This document shows, in pieces, positions 36,490 to 46,175 of a stretch of 64,000 nt of DNA. Made by a program: the position numbers and the translations under genes. How positions within the stretch are numbered: position 1 is the stretch's first letter; every line of letters starts with the position of its first letter. The DNA comes from Pseudoruegeria sp. SK021 (lineage in GTDB: Bacteria > Pseudomonadota > Alphaproteobacteria > Rhodobacterales > Rhodobacteraceae), in the NCBI RefSeq assembly GCF_002119405.1, contig NZ_MTBG01000001.1:464993-528992 (forward strand), written 5' to 3'. The notes below the pieces were generated by a model, which saw only the letters and a program-made list of their open reading frames with translations, had not been told where the DNA came from and did not search any database.

Positions 36490-37175
36490 ACCAAGCGCTG
36501 GTACACCAGATAGCCCGCAGCTTTGCTGACCCACTGCCGAGACTGCCATTGGGTGCCATCCGCACCCAGCCAATAGAGATTCTCTACGCTCAGCCCGTCT
36601 GGGCCAGCACAGGTTTCCCGGAACTGCCGAGTCTGATGCTGTCGTTCGAGGATTTCAATCGTCGCCGGGCCAAGGGCATCAACGGTGCAATCGAGCGGCA
36701 AAATCACGATCTGACCCAAAGTGTCGAGGTGCCGCAAGTTGCGGGTGATCTGACCACTTCGGTTCGCCCGCAACATCGCTGCCAACGGCGCCGCTTCGGC
36801 GGTCAAAAGGTCGGGGCCAATCCCACGCGTCGAAAACAGCACCGGTCCAATGAAGGTCAGGGTCGATCCATCGACCCCCACCCACGTGACCGCATCGCCC
36901 TTCACCGCCGCAACGGCAACTGTCGACGCCGTTTCGATTTCGGGAAGCAGCACCAGCGCGAAGGGAGCGTTCACATTCGCAATTGCCGCGCGGCTAAGTT
37001 GTGACAGGCCCTTGGGCTGCCCAGCTGCAGCCGGCTCTGCGCCCCCACCACCGACCTGTTTGCCCAGATATTCCGCCATGGAGCCGGGCACGTTCTCGGA
37101 CGAGCATCCCGAAAGCCCCACTCCCACGGCAAGCAGGAGCGACACGGCGCGCAGTTGGCCGAACATGGACATCAT
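36483..37175 (-). CDS. yjbF: YjbF/GfcB-type exopolysaccharide lipoprotein
   Basis: A 230-residue outer-membrane lipoprotein of the YjbF family, found with YjbH in polysaccharide loci. Signal peptide plus lipobox (LLAVGVGLSGC); the middle has the VTWVGVDGSTLTFIGPVLFSTRGIGPDLL block typical of the family, with the NLYWLGADGTQWQSRQWVS end. Start is the ATG at 37175, which overlaps the yjbH stop (ATGA); the open frame extends to 37193. Likely helps export or organise the surface polysaccharide. Confidence 0.85.
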   Translation of the reverse strand: MMSMFGQLRAVSLLLAVGVGLSGCSSENVPGSMAEYLGKQVGGGGAEPAAAGQPKGLSQLSRAAIANVNAPFALVLLPEIETASTVAVAAVKGDAVTWVGVDGSTLTFIGPVLFSTRGIGPDLLTAEAAPLAAMLRANRSGQITRNLRHLDTLGQIVILPLDCTVDALGPATIEILERQHQTRQFRETCAGPDGLSVENLYWLGADGTQWQSRQWVSKAAGYLVYQRLVK

Positions 37176-39286
37176 CGCCAGAAACTCCCCCATTGGTCGT
37201 CCTGACGCGGACGGTTGCCGGGCTCGACCAACGGATACAGCCGCTGTGGAACCTCAAGCTTGGCGCCGCCATCCCGGGTCAAAGGCCGGAAGCCGAAGGT
37301 TTCCGACACGCGGCTGGATTTGCCGAGGAACCAGTTCAACGGGATGGTCATGGTGATGCCCTTGTCAAAGGACCCTTCGCCATACTCCTCCGCCGAAACG
37401 TCGGTGAACGTCGCGAACGCGCCGATCCGCCAGCCGTTGTTAAAGACCCGCGCCAGCGACAGCGTGGTGCCAATGTCACCGGCCAAATAGCGTCCGACAT
37501 CGACCTGCGCAAAATACTGATCATCAAACTGCCAATAGGCCGATCCGAAGCCGGTCATCACTTGGTAATCAAGCAGACCGAACCCGCCATCGTAGTCGCG
37601 CTGCTGGGTGTAGTTCAGCTGCGCGCCCAACGCCAAACGACTGTTGACCGGTGCCCAGAGCATTTCAGAGGACACGCCGGCATACATGCGTTCCAAATAG
37701 CCGACCGTCACCGCGCCGTAGACATCGTCGGCGGGCTGGAAGAAATAGCTGCCGTAAAGCTGCGCCATCGATGGATCGCCGTTCTTGTCATACAGCGGAA
37801 AATCACTGCGGACATGCGGCAGGGTCGAATCTGAATCGCGGGTGCTTTCATCCAGATTGCCGGCCAGCTTTTTTTGAACTGAGGCACCAAACAACAGTCC
37901 CGGTGCCACTTCGATATTGCCGCCCAGTGACAGGCCGAAATCGGCGCGCAACGGATTATCTGGGTCGAACAGGCTGGTACGCACGTAAGGGTTAATGGCC
38001 CACGTATAGCGTGGAAACAGCCCGGGGGCGTATGCGTCGGGTTTGGGACGCACGGAATGTGGATCGATCGACGCCGCCCGCAACATCTGTTCCGCGCCGT
38101 CCGGCTGAGTCTCATAGGTTTCAATGTCCGTTCGCGTCATGGTCACCGACGGAAGCGTCAGCCCTTCAGCCATCTGAACAATCGTGAAGGTCTCAATCGA
38201 CGACGGCAGGATGCGCGACATCAGCCGCGCCGCACGCCCGATGGCCTGCGGTGTGACCTGATAGCTGAGGTTCCGCAAATACAGCGTCACCGAATACGGC
38301 TCCAACTCCAGCGCCTCAAGATCCATGCCATCGGCCCGCAGCGCCGCGGTCAATTGCTCGCGCACATTGGTTTTGATGGTGTCAGAGTCGGTCCAACCGG
38401 TGCTGTAGAATTCCGGCGCGCTGGCCCGGGACGGGCGTTGCAGCACCGGCGCAGGGGCCCGATCAAGACTGCCAAGGGAACTGGGCCGCGACGGGTTCAG
38501 GCTCAGTTGCAAGTTGACCCCGACCTCTGTGCCGTAGAGCGCATAGGCCCCAACCCGGAAATCGGCACCCGGCTCATACTCGACCCCGAAGTTGAACGGC
38601 ATATCCACATCGAAAATGCCGCGTTGGTCACTTTCCAACGTATAGGCATCCGAGGAATATTCGGCTTTCAGGGTCCATTTCGGGGCGGGACGGTAGGCGA
38701 TGCCACCAAAAAGCGCCATGTCCCCACGAAACCAAGTATCAGTATTAAACTGGCCGCCGGTCCCGATCGTTTCCGAATTCATCTCAGGCCGTGTTCCGGT
38801 CGACCCGAAGGAATTGTTACTGCCCAAGCGGCCCCAGCCAATTCCGCCCGTCGCGCTGTATTTTTCCGAGAAGGTCTTGGTCGCGGCGATGAATTCGCCC
38901 GAATAAATACCAGTGCCGATAAAGTCTTGCAGGCCGATGGTCACCGATGGCCGCGTGGCCGTTTCTGTGATCGCCTGAAAACGCAGGTCAAAGCTGCGAT
39001 CGTAATAGGTGCTGAACCCGCCCGCGTTCCAGTCATCCAAAGATGAGTACCGGAAGCTACCGACCAACCGGGGGGCAATCTGAAATGCCAATGTGCCCCG
39101 GGTCATGCCGGCAAAGGTGCTGATCGTCATCGCGATTTCGGCGTCCGGCATCATATCCGCCGTCGGCATGTCGATCAGTCCGGGCAGACCGTAAAAGCTT
39201 AGCTCCGTCCGGGCGCCTGGCACGTTTTGCGCCACAGCGGGGGAGACAGCCGCCACAGCCAAGGCAACGCCCGCAGCACAACGCAT
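37172..39286 (-). CDS. yjbH: YjbH-domain outer-membrane protein
   Basis: About 704 residues. After a signal peptide (MRCAAGVALAVAAVSPAVAQ) the block ELSFYGLPGLIDMPTADMM starts a large beta-rich protein with many aromatic strands, a YjbH family feature; the second half (residues ~420-700) looks like a porin-like barrel (e.g. YDGGFGLLDYQVMTGFGSAYWQ). YjbH acts with YjbF in extracellular polysaccharide loci. The start is uncertain: ATG at 39286 fits the signal peptide, a GTG at 39331 is possible, and the open frame runs to 39430 into the upstream gene. Confidence 0.83.
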   Translation of the reverse strand: MRCAAGVALAVAAVSPAVAQNVPGARTELSFYGLPGLIDMPTADMMPDAEIAMTISTFAGMTRGTLAFQIAPRLVGSFRYSSLDDWNAGGFSTYYDRSFDLRFQAITETATRPSVTIGLQDFIGTGIYSGEFIAATKTFSEKYSATGGIGWGRLGSNNSFGSTGTRPEMNSETIGTGGQFNTDTWFRGDMALFGGIAYRPAPKWTLKAEYSSDAYTLESDQRGIFDVDMPFNFGVEYEPGADFRVGAYALYGTEVGVNLQLSLNPSRPSSLGSLDRAPAPVLQRPSRASAPEFYSTGWTDSDTIKTNVREQLTAALRADGMDLEALELEPYSVTLYLRNLSYQVTPQAIGRAARLMSRILPSSIETFTIVQMAEGLTLPSVTMTRTDIETYETQPDGAEQMLRAASIDPHSVRPKPDAYAPGLFPRYTWAINPYVRTSLFDPDNPLRADFGLSLGGNIEVAPGLLFGASVQKKLAGNLDESTRDSDSTLPHVRSDFPLYDKNGDPSMAQLYGSYFFQPADDVYGAVTVGYLERMYAGVSSEMLWAPVNSRLALGAQLNYTQQRDYDGGFGLLDYQVMTGFGSAYWQFDDQYFAQVDVGRYLAGDIGTTLSLARVFNNGWRIGAFATFTDVSAEEYGEGSFDKGITMTIPLNWFLGKSSRVSETFGFRPLTRDGGAKLEVPQRLYPLVEPGNRPRQDDQWGSFWR

Positions 39287-39384
39287 TTCGACCGGCCAGC
39301 GCGACTTCGACTGTATTTTGGCCAAGGGCACAACTTTCTTGACTGTGGACGTCCCGGTCTTTCCTGCTCTCACAAACTGTCCGC

Positions 39385-41277
39385 CTAACCCAGCTTTACA
39401 TTCTCGGGCGTCATCGCCCCTTCGATCCACCGGCTGAGGACGGCATGCGCCGTGATCGCATCATTCGTATCGATGGCCGTCCGCAATTCGCGAAGGACGG
39501 TTGCGATCTCGATCTCGGACAAGCAATCCTCAAGCGCGCGAGTGATCTTCGGATGCGCTGTGGTGACACGTTCTTCGCCGATCAGCAACTCTTCGTGCAG
39601 CTTTTCGCCCGAGCGCAGACCGGTCACTTGAATCTCGATATCCCCATCGGGATTCACAGCGTCCCGGACCGTATATCCAGCGGCCTGGATCATCTGGTGT
39701 GCCAGCTTTCGGATCGGAACCGGCTTCCCCATATCCAGCACGAAAACATCACCGCCGCGCGACAACGCGCAGGAAATAAGAACCAGTCGCGCCGCTTCTG
39801 GTATCGTCATGAAATATCGGGTGACATCTTCATGGGTGAGGGTCACGGGACCGCCATTCGCGATCTGCTGCTCAAACAACGGGATGACCGACCCGGAGGA
39901 GCCCAGCACGTTTCCGAACCGCACCATCGAGAACAAAGTCCCCTCTGACCGCGAGGCCAAATCTTGCACGATCATTTCGGAGATCCGCTTGGAGGCTCCC
40001 ATCACATTGATCGGCCGCACAGCCTTGTCCGTCGAAACCAAGATGAACCGGGACACCCCAGATGCCCGGGCCGCATCGGCAAGAACTTTGGTACCGAAGA
40101 CATTGTTTGCCAGCCCGGCAAGTGGATTTTTTTCAACCAGCGGAACATGTTTGAACGCGGCCGCGTGCAGCACCACATCAACTTTTTCTGTCCCCAGAAG
40201 GTTCTGAACCATCCGCGCGTCACAGACCGACCCCAAGACCGGGACAACCTCGACCGAATTGCACAGGCTTTCGACCTCAGCGTTGATCGTGTAAAGGGCC
40301 AGTTCGCTGTGATCGAGCAAGATCATCCGCGCCGGGCTACACGCCAGAACTTGCCGGCACAGCTCGGACCCGATCGACCCGCCTGCCCCCGAAATCAAAA
40401 TTGTCTTGCCGTTGAACAGATGCTCGGAATGCTCCAGCCCGGCGTCGAACTGCGACCGATCCAGAAGATCGGCAGGTTTCACCGACGTCAGCTTATGAAC
40501 CAGCTCTTCTTCGCCAACCAGCTGCGCAAATGACGGCAAAGCCTGAACCTCAACCCCGTAGGGTTCCAGCCGCCGTGACAGACGGATTTTGCGCGGCATC
40601 GACAAGGACGGCATTGCAAGCAGAACCCGGCGGATGTTTTTTTCTGCAATTGTCTGTTCCAGCTTCGCCGGGGACAAGACCGGAAGCCCGACGACAGTCA
40701 TCCGGCGCAGTGCCGGATTATCATCGACGAAGGCCACCGGCATGATCCGCGGGTCATGCCGCAGTGCCGCGGCCAACTGCATTCCCGTCCGGCCAGCGCC
40801 ATAGATCAGCACATTGGTGCGCGGATTCTGCAGATGTAGCAGCTTGAGCAGCAAAAAGCGCATGGTCAGCCGTCCGGCAAGAATACCGAGAAACAGGAAC
40901 ACGCTGAAGGTCACAAAGGCCGAAAACGGCGCCACGCCATCGGCAAGCCCATTCAGACCTAAGGCCGCCAGACCGATCAGCACCGCAAAGACTGCACCCG
41001 CCGGTAGACCGACGGCTTCGTAATCGTTCAATTGGATGGAGGGCATACTCAGGGCATAAGACAGAAGCCCAGCAAGGCCCATCAGGATCGGCACAGTTTC
41101 CCAATCGCTGAGCAGTTGGCGTTCGAGGACGAAGCTGTTCTCATACCCCGCCAGCGCCAGATAGAGGGTCAGCGGAACCACCAACACATCTGCCGTTAAA
41201 AGCACCGCCGCCTTCTGCCTACGAGACAGAACTGTTGCAAAGCGGAAGGCTCGTTCAACCCGGCTACTCAACTGCAA
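39385..41277 (-). CDS. Membrane-bound nucleoside-diphosphate-sugar 4,6-dehydratase (FlaA1/CapD/WbpM type)
   Basis: A 630-residue protein: four N-terminal membrane helices (to ~residue 135), a CoA-binding-like Rossmann domain (NVLIYGAGRTGMQLAAAL), then a UDP-sugar dehydratase SDR domain (ILISGAGGSIGSELCRQV, LVSTDKAVRPINVMGASKR, RFGNVLGSSGSVIPLFEQQI, TGLRSGEKLHEELL). It makes a keto-deoxy UDP-sugar for surface polysaccharide. No ATG or GTG start exists before the homology; the first start codon is TTG at 41277 (a second TTG two codons on), close to an in-frame stop. Upstream of yjbH on the same strand. Confidence 0.93.
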   Translation of the reverse strand: MQLSSRVERAFRFATVLSRRQKAAVLLTADVLVVPLTLYLALAGYENSFVLERQLLSDWETVPILMGLAGLLSYALSMPSIQLNDYEAVGLPAGAVFAVLIGLAALGLNGLADGVAPFSAFVTFSVFLFLGILAGRLTMRFLLLKLLHLQNPRTNVLIYGAGRTGMQLAAALRHDPRIMPVAFVDDNPALRRMTVVGLPVLSPAKLEQTIAEKNIRRVLLAMPSLSMPRKIRLSRRLEPYGVEVQALPSFAQLVGEEELVHKLTSVKPADLLDRSQFDAGLEHSEHLFNGKTILISGAGGSIGSELCRQVLACSPARMILLDHSELALYTINAEVESLCNSVEVVPVLGSVCDARMVQNLLGTEKVDVVLHAAAFKHVPLVEKNPLAGLANNVFGTKVLADAARASGVSRFILVSTDKAVRPINVMGASKRISEMIVQDLASRSEGTLFSMVRFGNVLGSSGSVIPLFEQQIANGGPVTLTHEDVTRYFMTIPEAARLVLISCALSRGGDVFVLDMGKPVPIRKLAHQMIQAAGYTVRDAVNPDGDIEIQVTGLRSGEKLHEELLIGEERVTTAHPKITRALEDCLSEIEIATVLRELRTAIDTNDAITAHAVLSRWIEGAMTPENVKLG

Positions 41278-41493
41278 ATCTCGACCGCCTTATGACCAAG
41301 GATTCTTGCGAATTCCGGGCTGTGCCAGGCTGGCGCAAAGACAGAAAACCCTATTCGTTTCATTTCCCTAGCACTTTCCACTAGCCAACACCAATAGAGC
41401 CGAAAAAAAAAATGGAGATGTGGCAATTTTCCGCGCGTGCGCCGCGGCATTCAAACCGCCGCGGGCCAGGGGGCAGCAGACAATGGGGCTGCC

Positions 41494-42105
41494 TCAGCCC
41501 AATCGCAACACGCTACAAATGGTGCGCCATAGCAGCCACAAATCAAAACAGACCGATTGATGACGCAGATAAATCAGGTCCAGCCGGGCTTTTGCCGGAA
41601 CACATCGACGCAAATAGGCCTCATGTGTCTGAGCGGGCGTGGTACAGGCGGCCAGAATATCGGCCTCGTGACGGTGGTACATCAGGGTCGCCAGCCCAGT
41701 CAGACCGGGCCGTGCTTGCAGAACCTGATCATATAGTTCTGGCGCAGCTTCGACATAAAGCCGCAAAGGCGGGCGCGGCCCAACCAAGCTGATGTCTCCG
41801 CGTAAGATGTTCAAAAGCTGAGGCAATTCATCAAGCCGAACGGCCCTAAGCCAGCGTCCGGTGCGGGTGATGGCCCCTGCTTTGTCTCCGCCAGTGACCC
41901 CTTGCCGTGCACCCGAAGCATGCATGGTGCGAAACTTCAATAAGGTAAACGCCTGATGCCGGGTCTTCATGCGCTCGGAGGCGTAAAAAATCGGGCGACC
42001 ATCCAGCACGGCAATGGCCACCGCCACGATCAGAATGACCGGGCTGAGCAGAACCAGCATCAGCGCCGCCACACTGACATCCAGACACCTCTTGCCCCAC
42101 GTCAT
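41494..42105 (-). CDS. Undecaprenyl-phosphate sugar transferase
   Basis: A 203-residue initiating glycosyltransferase that loads the first sugar phosphate on undecaprenyl phosphate. A single N-terminal membrane helix (VAALMLVLLSPVILIVAVAIAVL) is followed by the conserved cytoplasmic domain KFRTMH, LDELPQLLNILRGDISLVGPRPPL and RPGLTGLATL. It is the short, PglC/WcaJ-C-type core. ATG overlaps the stop of the SDR gene by 4 nt. It would start the polymer that the KpsM/T pair exports. Confidence 0.93.
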   Translation of the reverse strand: MTWGKRCLDVSVAALMLVLLSPVILIVAVAIAVLDGRPIFYASERMKTRHQAFTLLKFRTMHASGARQGVTGGDKAGAITRTGRWLRAVRLDELPQLLNILRGDISLVGPRPPLRLYVEAAPELYDQVLQARPGLTGLATLMYHRHEADILAACTTPAQTHEAYLRRCVPAKARLDLIYLRHQSVCFDLWLLWRTICSVLRLG

Positions 42106-43031
42106 GGCGTACCGCCGCCTGCCGCCAGCCAGTCAGCCACCAGCGCGTCCGGCGTTTGGCAGAAATCCGCCTTCAGTTCAGGCCAGTCGCGCGTCAATAG
42201 ATCGGTGTTCAACCCATGCACCGGCAAAGCGGTGTCTGGCGCAGCGGCCCATTTCCATGCCACCGGATACCCTGCCCGTTCCAGCGCGCGCAGTACCGCC
42301 GACATATCCCAAACCGTGTTGCCATCCGCGAGATTATAGACCCCGCCACCCACAGAACTGGCGCTCGCGGCGATGCGGCTCACGCAGCGCGCAAGGGTGC
42401 GCGGCGATAGATAGCTGCGGCGCGGACCGAAGCCATCAGGAAACCGGTCGAGCGTAAGGCAGGCCTGCGGGTCGGTCCCGCACCGGCCCGCAGCTTGACG
42501 CACCACATCGCCCAGCAAATCGGCCCCAATGACATTGGCCAGACGCAGAATCGTGACGGTGGGGGCCGCCGCCTGAACCCGGCACCCGTCGGCTGCAGCC
42601 TGCTCCATCTGCCATTTGGCCCGCCCATAGGCCGAGGGCGGGTCAACCCGGTCTGTTTCGCGATGTCCGCGGCTGGAGGGCGAGTAAACCGCCCCCGTCG
42701 AGGTCAGCACCACCCGTCTTGCGCCGCTCACTTGCGCGGCTTTCAGGGCCAACAAGGCCAACCGACTGTTTTCCGACAGGTCTTTGGTTGTGGAATGCGG
42801 GGTAACCCCCCACAACGCCACCACCGTATCCGGCGCAACCGCAGCAACCGCCTTTAAAAACGTCGCCTCATTGCCCGGCGCAGGATCTTGCACAAATGTG
42901 ATGCCTGGCCCCGGGTGGCGCGACTGAACCACAAGCTCTGGCAATGACGGGTCCTGCCGCCATGCACCGCATAGCAACCGGCCAACCCGTCCCCCGCCGC
43001 CCAAAATCAGAACCCGCTGGGACGGACTCAC
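42102..43031 (-). CDS. NAD-dependent epimerase/dehydratase (SDR) family protein
   Basis: A 309-residue SDR with GTG start in a GTGA overlap with kpsT. Rossmann motif GGGGRVGRLLCG; the catalytic Ser-Tyr-Lys pattern is LTSTGAVYSPSS and PPSAYGRAKWQME; a C-terminal domain binds the nucleotide sugar. It probably modifies the sugar used by the adjacent transferase; the substrate is not clear. The open frame runs to 43133 inside kpsT and is not the start. Confidence 0.86.
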   Translation of the reverse strand: MSPSQRVLILGGGGRVGRLLCGAWRQDPSLPELVVQSRHPGPGITFVQDPAPGNEATFLKAVAAVAPDTVVALWGVTPHSTTKDLSENSRLALLALKAAQVSGARRVVLTSTGAVYSPSSRGHRETDRVDPPSAYGRAKWQMEQAAADGCRVQAAAPTVTILRLANVIGADLLGDVVRQAAGRCGTDPQACLTLDRFPDGFGPRRSYLSPRTLARCVSRIAASASSVGGGVYNLADGNTVWDMSAVLRALERAGYPVAWKWAAAPDTALPVHGLNTDLLTRDWPELKADFCQTPDALVADWLAAGGGTP

Positions 43032-43696
43032 GGCTGCGTCTCGCGCTGATTTCGCATATGAGCCTCCACCGCCTCGGCAATGTCCGGATAATACTGCAGT
43101 TGCCCACCGTTTAAGACAGCACCCGATTGGCACATCTCTCGTATCTGGCCAAGCGAGTGGCTGACCATGACAGCACCGGATGATTTTAGGCGGGTGTCAA
43201 AGACTTCAGCGCATTTTTCGCGAAACCGCTGATCCCCAACCGATGTGACTTCGTCCACCAGATAGGTATCGAAAGGAATTCCCATCGACACGCCAAAAGC
43301 CAGACGCGCCTTCATGCCTGACGAATACGTGCGCACCGGCATGTAGAAGAAATCCCCCAATTCCGAGAAGTCCTCGACATAATCCGTCAGCGATTCTGTG
43401 TCTGCGCCATAAACCCGGGCAACGAAGCGGGTATTCTGGGCCCCGGTCAGGTCAGGATGGAACGACCCTGCAAACCCGATTGGCCAAGACACCGTTCCCG
43501 ACCGCACGACCCGGCCTTCGTCGGGGTCCTGCGTTCCGGCGATGATCCGCAATAAAGTGGATTTCCCGGCCCCGTTGCGACCAAGCAACCCGACGACCGA
43601 TCCGGTCGGAAAGGTCACCGTGACGTCACGCACCAAATACTTTCGCCCACCGCCTGAGGTGGCAAATGATTTGGTCAATTTTTCCAGTCGAATCAT
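43028..43696 (-). CDS. kpsT: Capsule-type polysaccharide ABC exporter, ATPase subunit (KpsT-like)
   Basis: A 222-residue ATP-binding subunit. Walker A is LLGRNGAGKSTLL; the signature motif reads YSSGMKARL; Walker B is DTYLVDEVTSVGD; the H-loop is MVSHSLGQIR. It pairs with the permease encoded at 45285-46076 to export a surface polysaccharide. Compact, without the C-terminal carbohydrate-binding domain of O-antigen exporters, which fits the capsule (group 2) type. Confidence 0.94.
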   Translation of the reverse strand: MIRLEKLTKSFATSGGGRKYLVRDVTVTFPTGSVVGLLGRNGAGKSTLLRIIAGTQDPDEGRVVRSGTVSWPIGFAGSFHPDLTGAQNTRFVARVYGADTESLTDYVEDFSELGDFFYMPVRTYSSGMKARLAFGVSMGIPFDTYLVDEVTSVGDQRFREKCAEVFDTRLKSSGAVMVSHSLGQIREMCQSGAVLNGGQLQYYPDIAEAVEAHMRNQRETQP

Positions 43697-43709
43697 TCTG
43701 CCGCCCTCG

Positions 43710-45185
43710 TCAGCGACGGTCCCGGATGGAGTACACCGTCAACGAAAACAGCCCCCAAGCCATGGCCAGAAAGGCCATCGCCACAAGGCTCAGGGTCATC
43801 CGGCGCGGGTAGATCGCAGTTTGCGCCAGCGTCGGCTCAATGTGCACCGCCAGATACCGGTTTTTGCGGCGTGCCTCGGCCACTGCGGCATCATAGGCCG
43901 CTAGCGCCGCGATATAGGACTTTTCGGCAAATTCCCGATCGACCAGCAACCCTTCATAATCGCCCACAATCCGGGACAACGCATCCTTATCACGGTCTGT
44001 CGCGCGCGTGCCGACCTTGGTTCGCTCGTCTTCGATTCGATGCTCAATCGCAACGATCTCGCGTTCGGCTTGTAGGATACGGGGGTCGGCTGAACTTGTC
44101 GTGCCCACCAGAAGATCCCGGCGGATCATCGCCGTTGCAAGGCTTTGCTGCAATGCGCTGATGACGCCCATCTGACCAGCGAAATCGGCGGTCGGATCGA
44201 TGATCTGCTCCAGATCCCTGAACTTCGACATCTCCAGTCGGGTCTCCTTCAAACGGCCCCCGGCAATGTCCAGTTCTTCCTGAGCCTGACTGATGGTGTC
44301 ATCTCGCGCGATCTTACTCAACTTATTGATAAGCGTACTGCTTTCATCAAGGATCACCTGCGCAATCGCTTGCGCATTGTCGGGCGCAAACGCAGTCACC
44401 TCCAAGGAAATAATTCCCGAATCCGGTTCATATATGATCGAAACCACCCGGTCCCAGTACTCCAGAAGGTCTTCAAGCGTCGCATCCGGATCGAGCGCAA
44501 AAATTGGGTCTGAAGAATACGGTTTGGCAAGCGTAGCGCGCAGATCGACCGCCCTGTCGACGGTTTCCACCATCTGCTGCGACTGAATAAATTGATACAA
44601 GATATCCGCGTCGGGCGTTGAACCGCTGGTTAAGCCCATGGTTGGCATTCCGGCAAACAAGTCGGCGGCCCCCCCGCCATCTTCCTTATGAACCGAGAAC
44701 GCGGCGTTGGAGGCATATCGATCCGCGGCTAGAAAATACAAATACGAGACCACAGCAAGACTGGGCAGAAGCACCATCAGGACGAAGCTGATCAGCAGAA
44801 AGAAGTGGCGCTTCTTGGGGCGGGCTTTGGCCACGCCGGCTTGTGCATCCAGCGACGTCAGAGAAATCTGCGACGGCACCTTTCGAACGGGCGATGGCGC
44901 ACCACCCTGCGGCCGAGATGCGGGCATTTTGCCCCCGGGCTTGTTCGGCGAACCGACCTGCGTGCCAGCCCGCTTAGCAGGCACATTGGGGTTTGGTTTT
45001 GCTGCCGGTCGACCCGCTGCATTCGGCGCAGTTGCGGGCCGGGCAGCAGGCGGATTTTGGCTGGCTCCTGTGCCTTGCTTCGGACCTGCCGCAGCCTGCG
45101 CCGCAGGCCCAGCTTCCGCAGCAGTTGGTGCCTTAGCCTCAGGACCGCCATCGGCCTGTTGATCAGCGCGTTGTGGCCCTGTCAC
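43710..45185 (-). CDS. kpsE: KpsE-like polysaccharide export inner-membrane protein (PCP type)
   Basis: A 491-residue polysaccharide co-polymerase-like protein. A ~110-residue Pro/Ala/Gly-rich cytoplasmic leader precedes the first membrane helix (FFLLISFVLMVLLPSLAVVSYLYFL); the periplasmic part has the KpsE features DRYASNAAFSVHKED, a long coiled coil (~residues 270-420) and the terminal PRRMTLSLVAMAFLAMAWGLFSLTVY helix. It would bridge KpsMT to the outer-membrane exporter, which is not in this window. GTG start with weak ribosome site. Confidence 0.9.
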   Translation of the reverse strand: MTGPQRADQQADGGPEAKAPTAAEAGPAAQAAAGPKQGTGASQNPPAARPATAPNAAGRPAAKPNPNVPAKRAGTQVGSPNKPGGKMPASRPQGGAPSPVRKVPSQISLTSLDAQAGVAKARPKKRHFFLLISFVLMVLLPSLAVVSYLYFLAADRYASNAAFSVHKEDGGGAADLFAGMPTMGLTSGSTPDADILYQFIQSQQMVETVDRAVDLRATLAKPYSSDPIFALDPDATLEDLLEYWDRVVSIIYEPDSGIISLEVTAFAPDNAQAIAQVILDESSTLINKLSKIARDDTISQAQEELDIAGGRLKETRLEMSKFRDLEQIIDPTADFAGQMGVISALQQSLATAMIRRDLLVGTTSSADPRILQAEREIVAIEHRIEDERTKVGTRATDRDKDALSRIVGDYEGLLVDREFAEKSYIAALAAYDAAVAEARRKNRYLAVHIEPTLAQTAIYPRRMTLSLVAMAFLAMAWGLFSLTVYSIRDRR

Positions 45186-45284
45186 GTCTGTGCACCCTTT
45201 TCGTTGGCATCATCGTCCCGTCCACGCGCTCTATCATGTCCGGTCAAAGAAGAAAAATATCTGATCATGACGGGGCTAGGCAGG

Positions 45285-46076
45285 CTATAGTTCATTCAAG
45301 ATTTTCTTGTGATAACGGCGCAGGAAAAACAGCCCGATCACGAGCGGCACAAAACACCAAGCCGCATAGTAGGGCAGCGAGATGTAATTGGGCGAATACG
45401 TCGGATAGAAGCCTTCCCGCATCTTGCCGGTCAGGTGCAGCAACGGATTGAACCACAGCACTTTTGCCATTGATTCCGGAAGCAACTCATAGGTGAAAAT
45501 CACCCCCGACAGCAGAAAAAGCGGTCGATTTAGAACCGACCACAGATTCGCCCAGACGGGAAAGACCGAGAACAACAAACAGTTCAGGGTTCCGATCGAC
45601 ACTCCCAGGGCCATCGCCATAAGAATCGCAAGACCAATGGCATCGAAATCAATCACCGTGGCGGTATCCGACGACATCAATAGATATGTGAACAGCAGAT
45701 ACATCACGAGAATCTGAGTTAAAGCCGCCAACAAAAACCGCGCAATGATCGCATCCAGATAAGTAACCCTCGGATAGACCAACAAGGGTTTGGAGAACTT
45801 CACCGCCATTGCGACTTTGCTGGCCACGGTCGAATACATCAAAAACGGCACCAACCCGCTCGCATAGAACAGCGCGAAATTGTTCCCCAACGGCGGTGAC
45901 TTAGCAAGAAAGCTGAACACCGCAGTCAACAGGACCGTGCCCGCGACGGGTTCCGCAATCGCCCAGAAATACCCCCCCGCCGACCGTCCATAGGTGGTCG
46001 ACATTTCGCGCAGCACCAAGGCCGCGATCACCCGGGGCGTGCGGAAATCCAAGCGTCGCATCAATCGTGATGTCAT
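45285..46076 (-). CDS. kpsM: Capsule-type polysaccharide ABC exporter, permease subunit (KpsM-like)
   Basis: A 263-residue permease with six membrane helices (EMSTTYGRSAGGYFWAIAEPVAGTVLLTAVFSFLA; NNFALFYASGLVPFLMYS; FLLAALTQILVMYLLFTYLL; AIGLAILMAMALGVSIGTLNCLLFSVFP; FLLSGVIFTYELLP; and the C-terminal pair), matching KpsM/ABC-2. ATG at 46076 is chosen; GTG at 46115 with AGGA close before it is possible and would add 13 residues. Separated from kpsE by ~100 bp. Confidence 0.92.
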   Translation of the reverse strand: MTSRLMRRLDFRTPRVIAALVLREMSTTYGRSAGGYFWAIAEPVAGTVLLTAVFSFLAKSPPLGNNFALFYASGLVPFLMYSTVASKVAMAVKFSKPLLVYPRVTYLDAIIARFLLAALTQILVMYLLFTYLLMSSDTATVIDFDAIGLAILMAMALGVSIGTLNCLLFSVFPVWANLWSVLNRPLFLLSGVIFTYELLPESMAKVLWFNPLLHLTGKMREGFYPTYSPNYISLPYYAAWCFVPLVIGLFFLRRYHKKILNEL

Positions 46077-46175
46077 ATCCGGTCCAGACAGTATTCCGGG
46101 TGGCTGTCGCGCCACCCAGTCCTGTCCATACGCCCCAATGGCAAGAGTTTCAAATGGGCTGCCCGTGATGGGATG

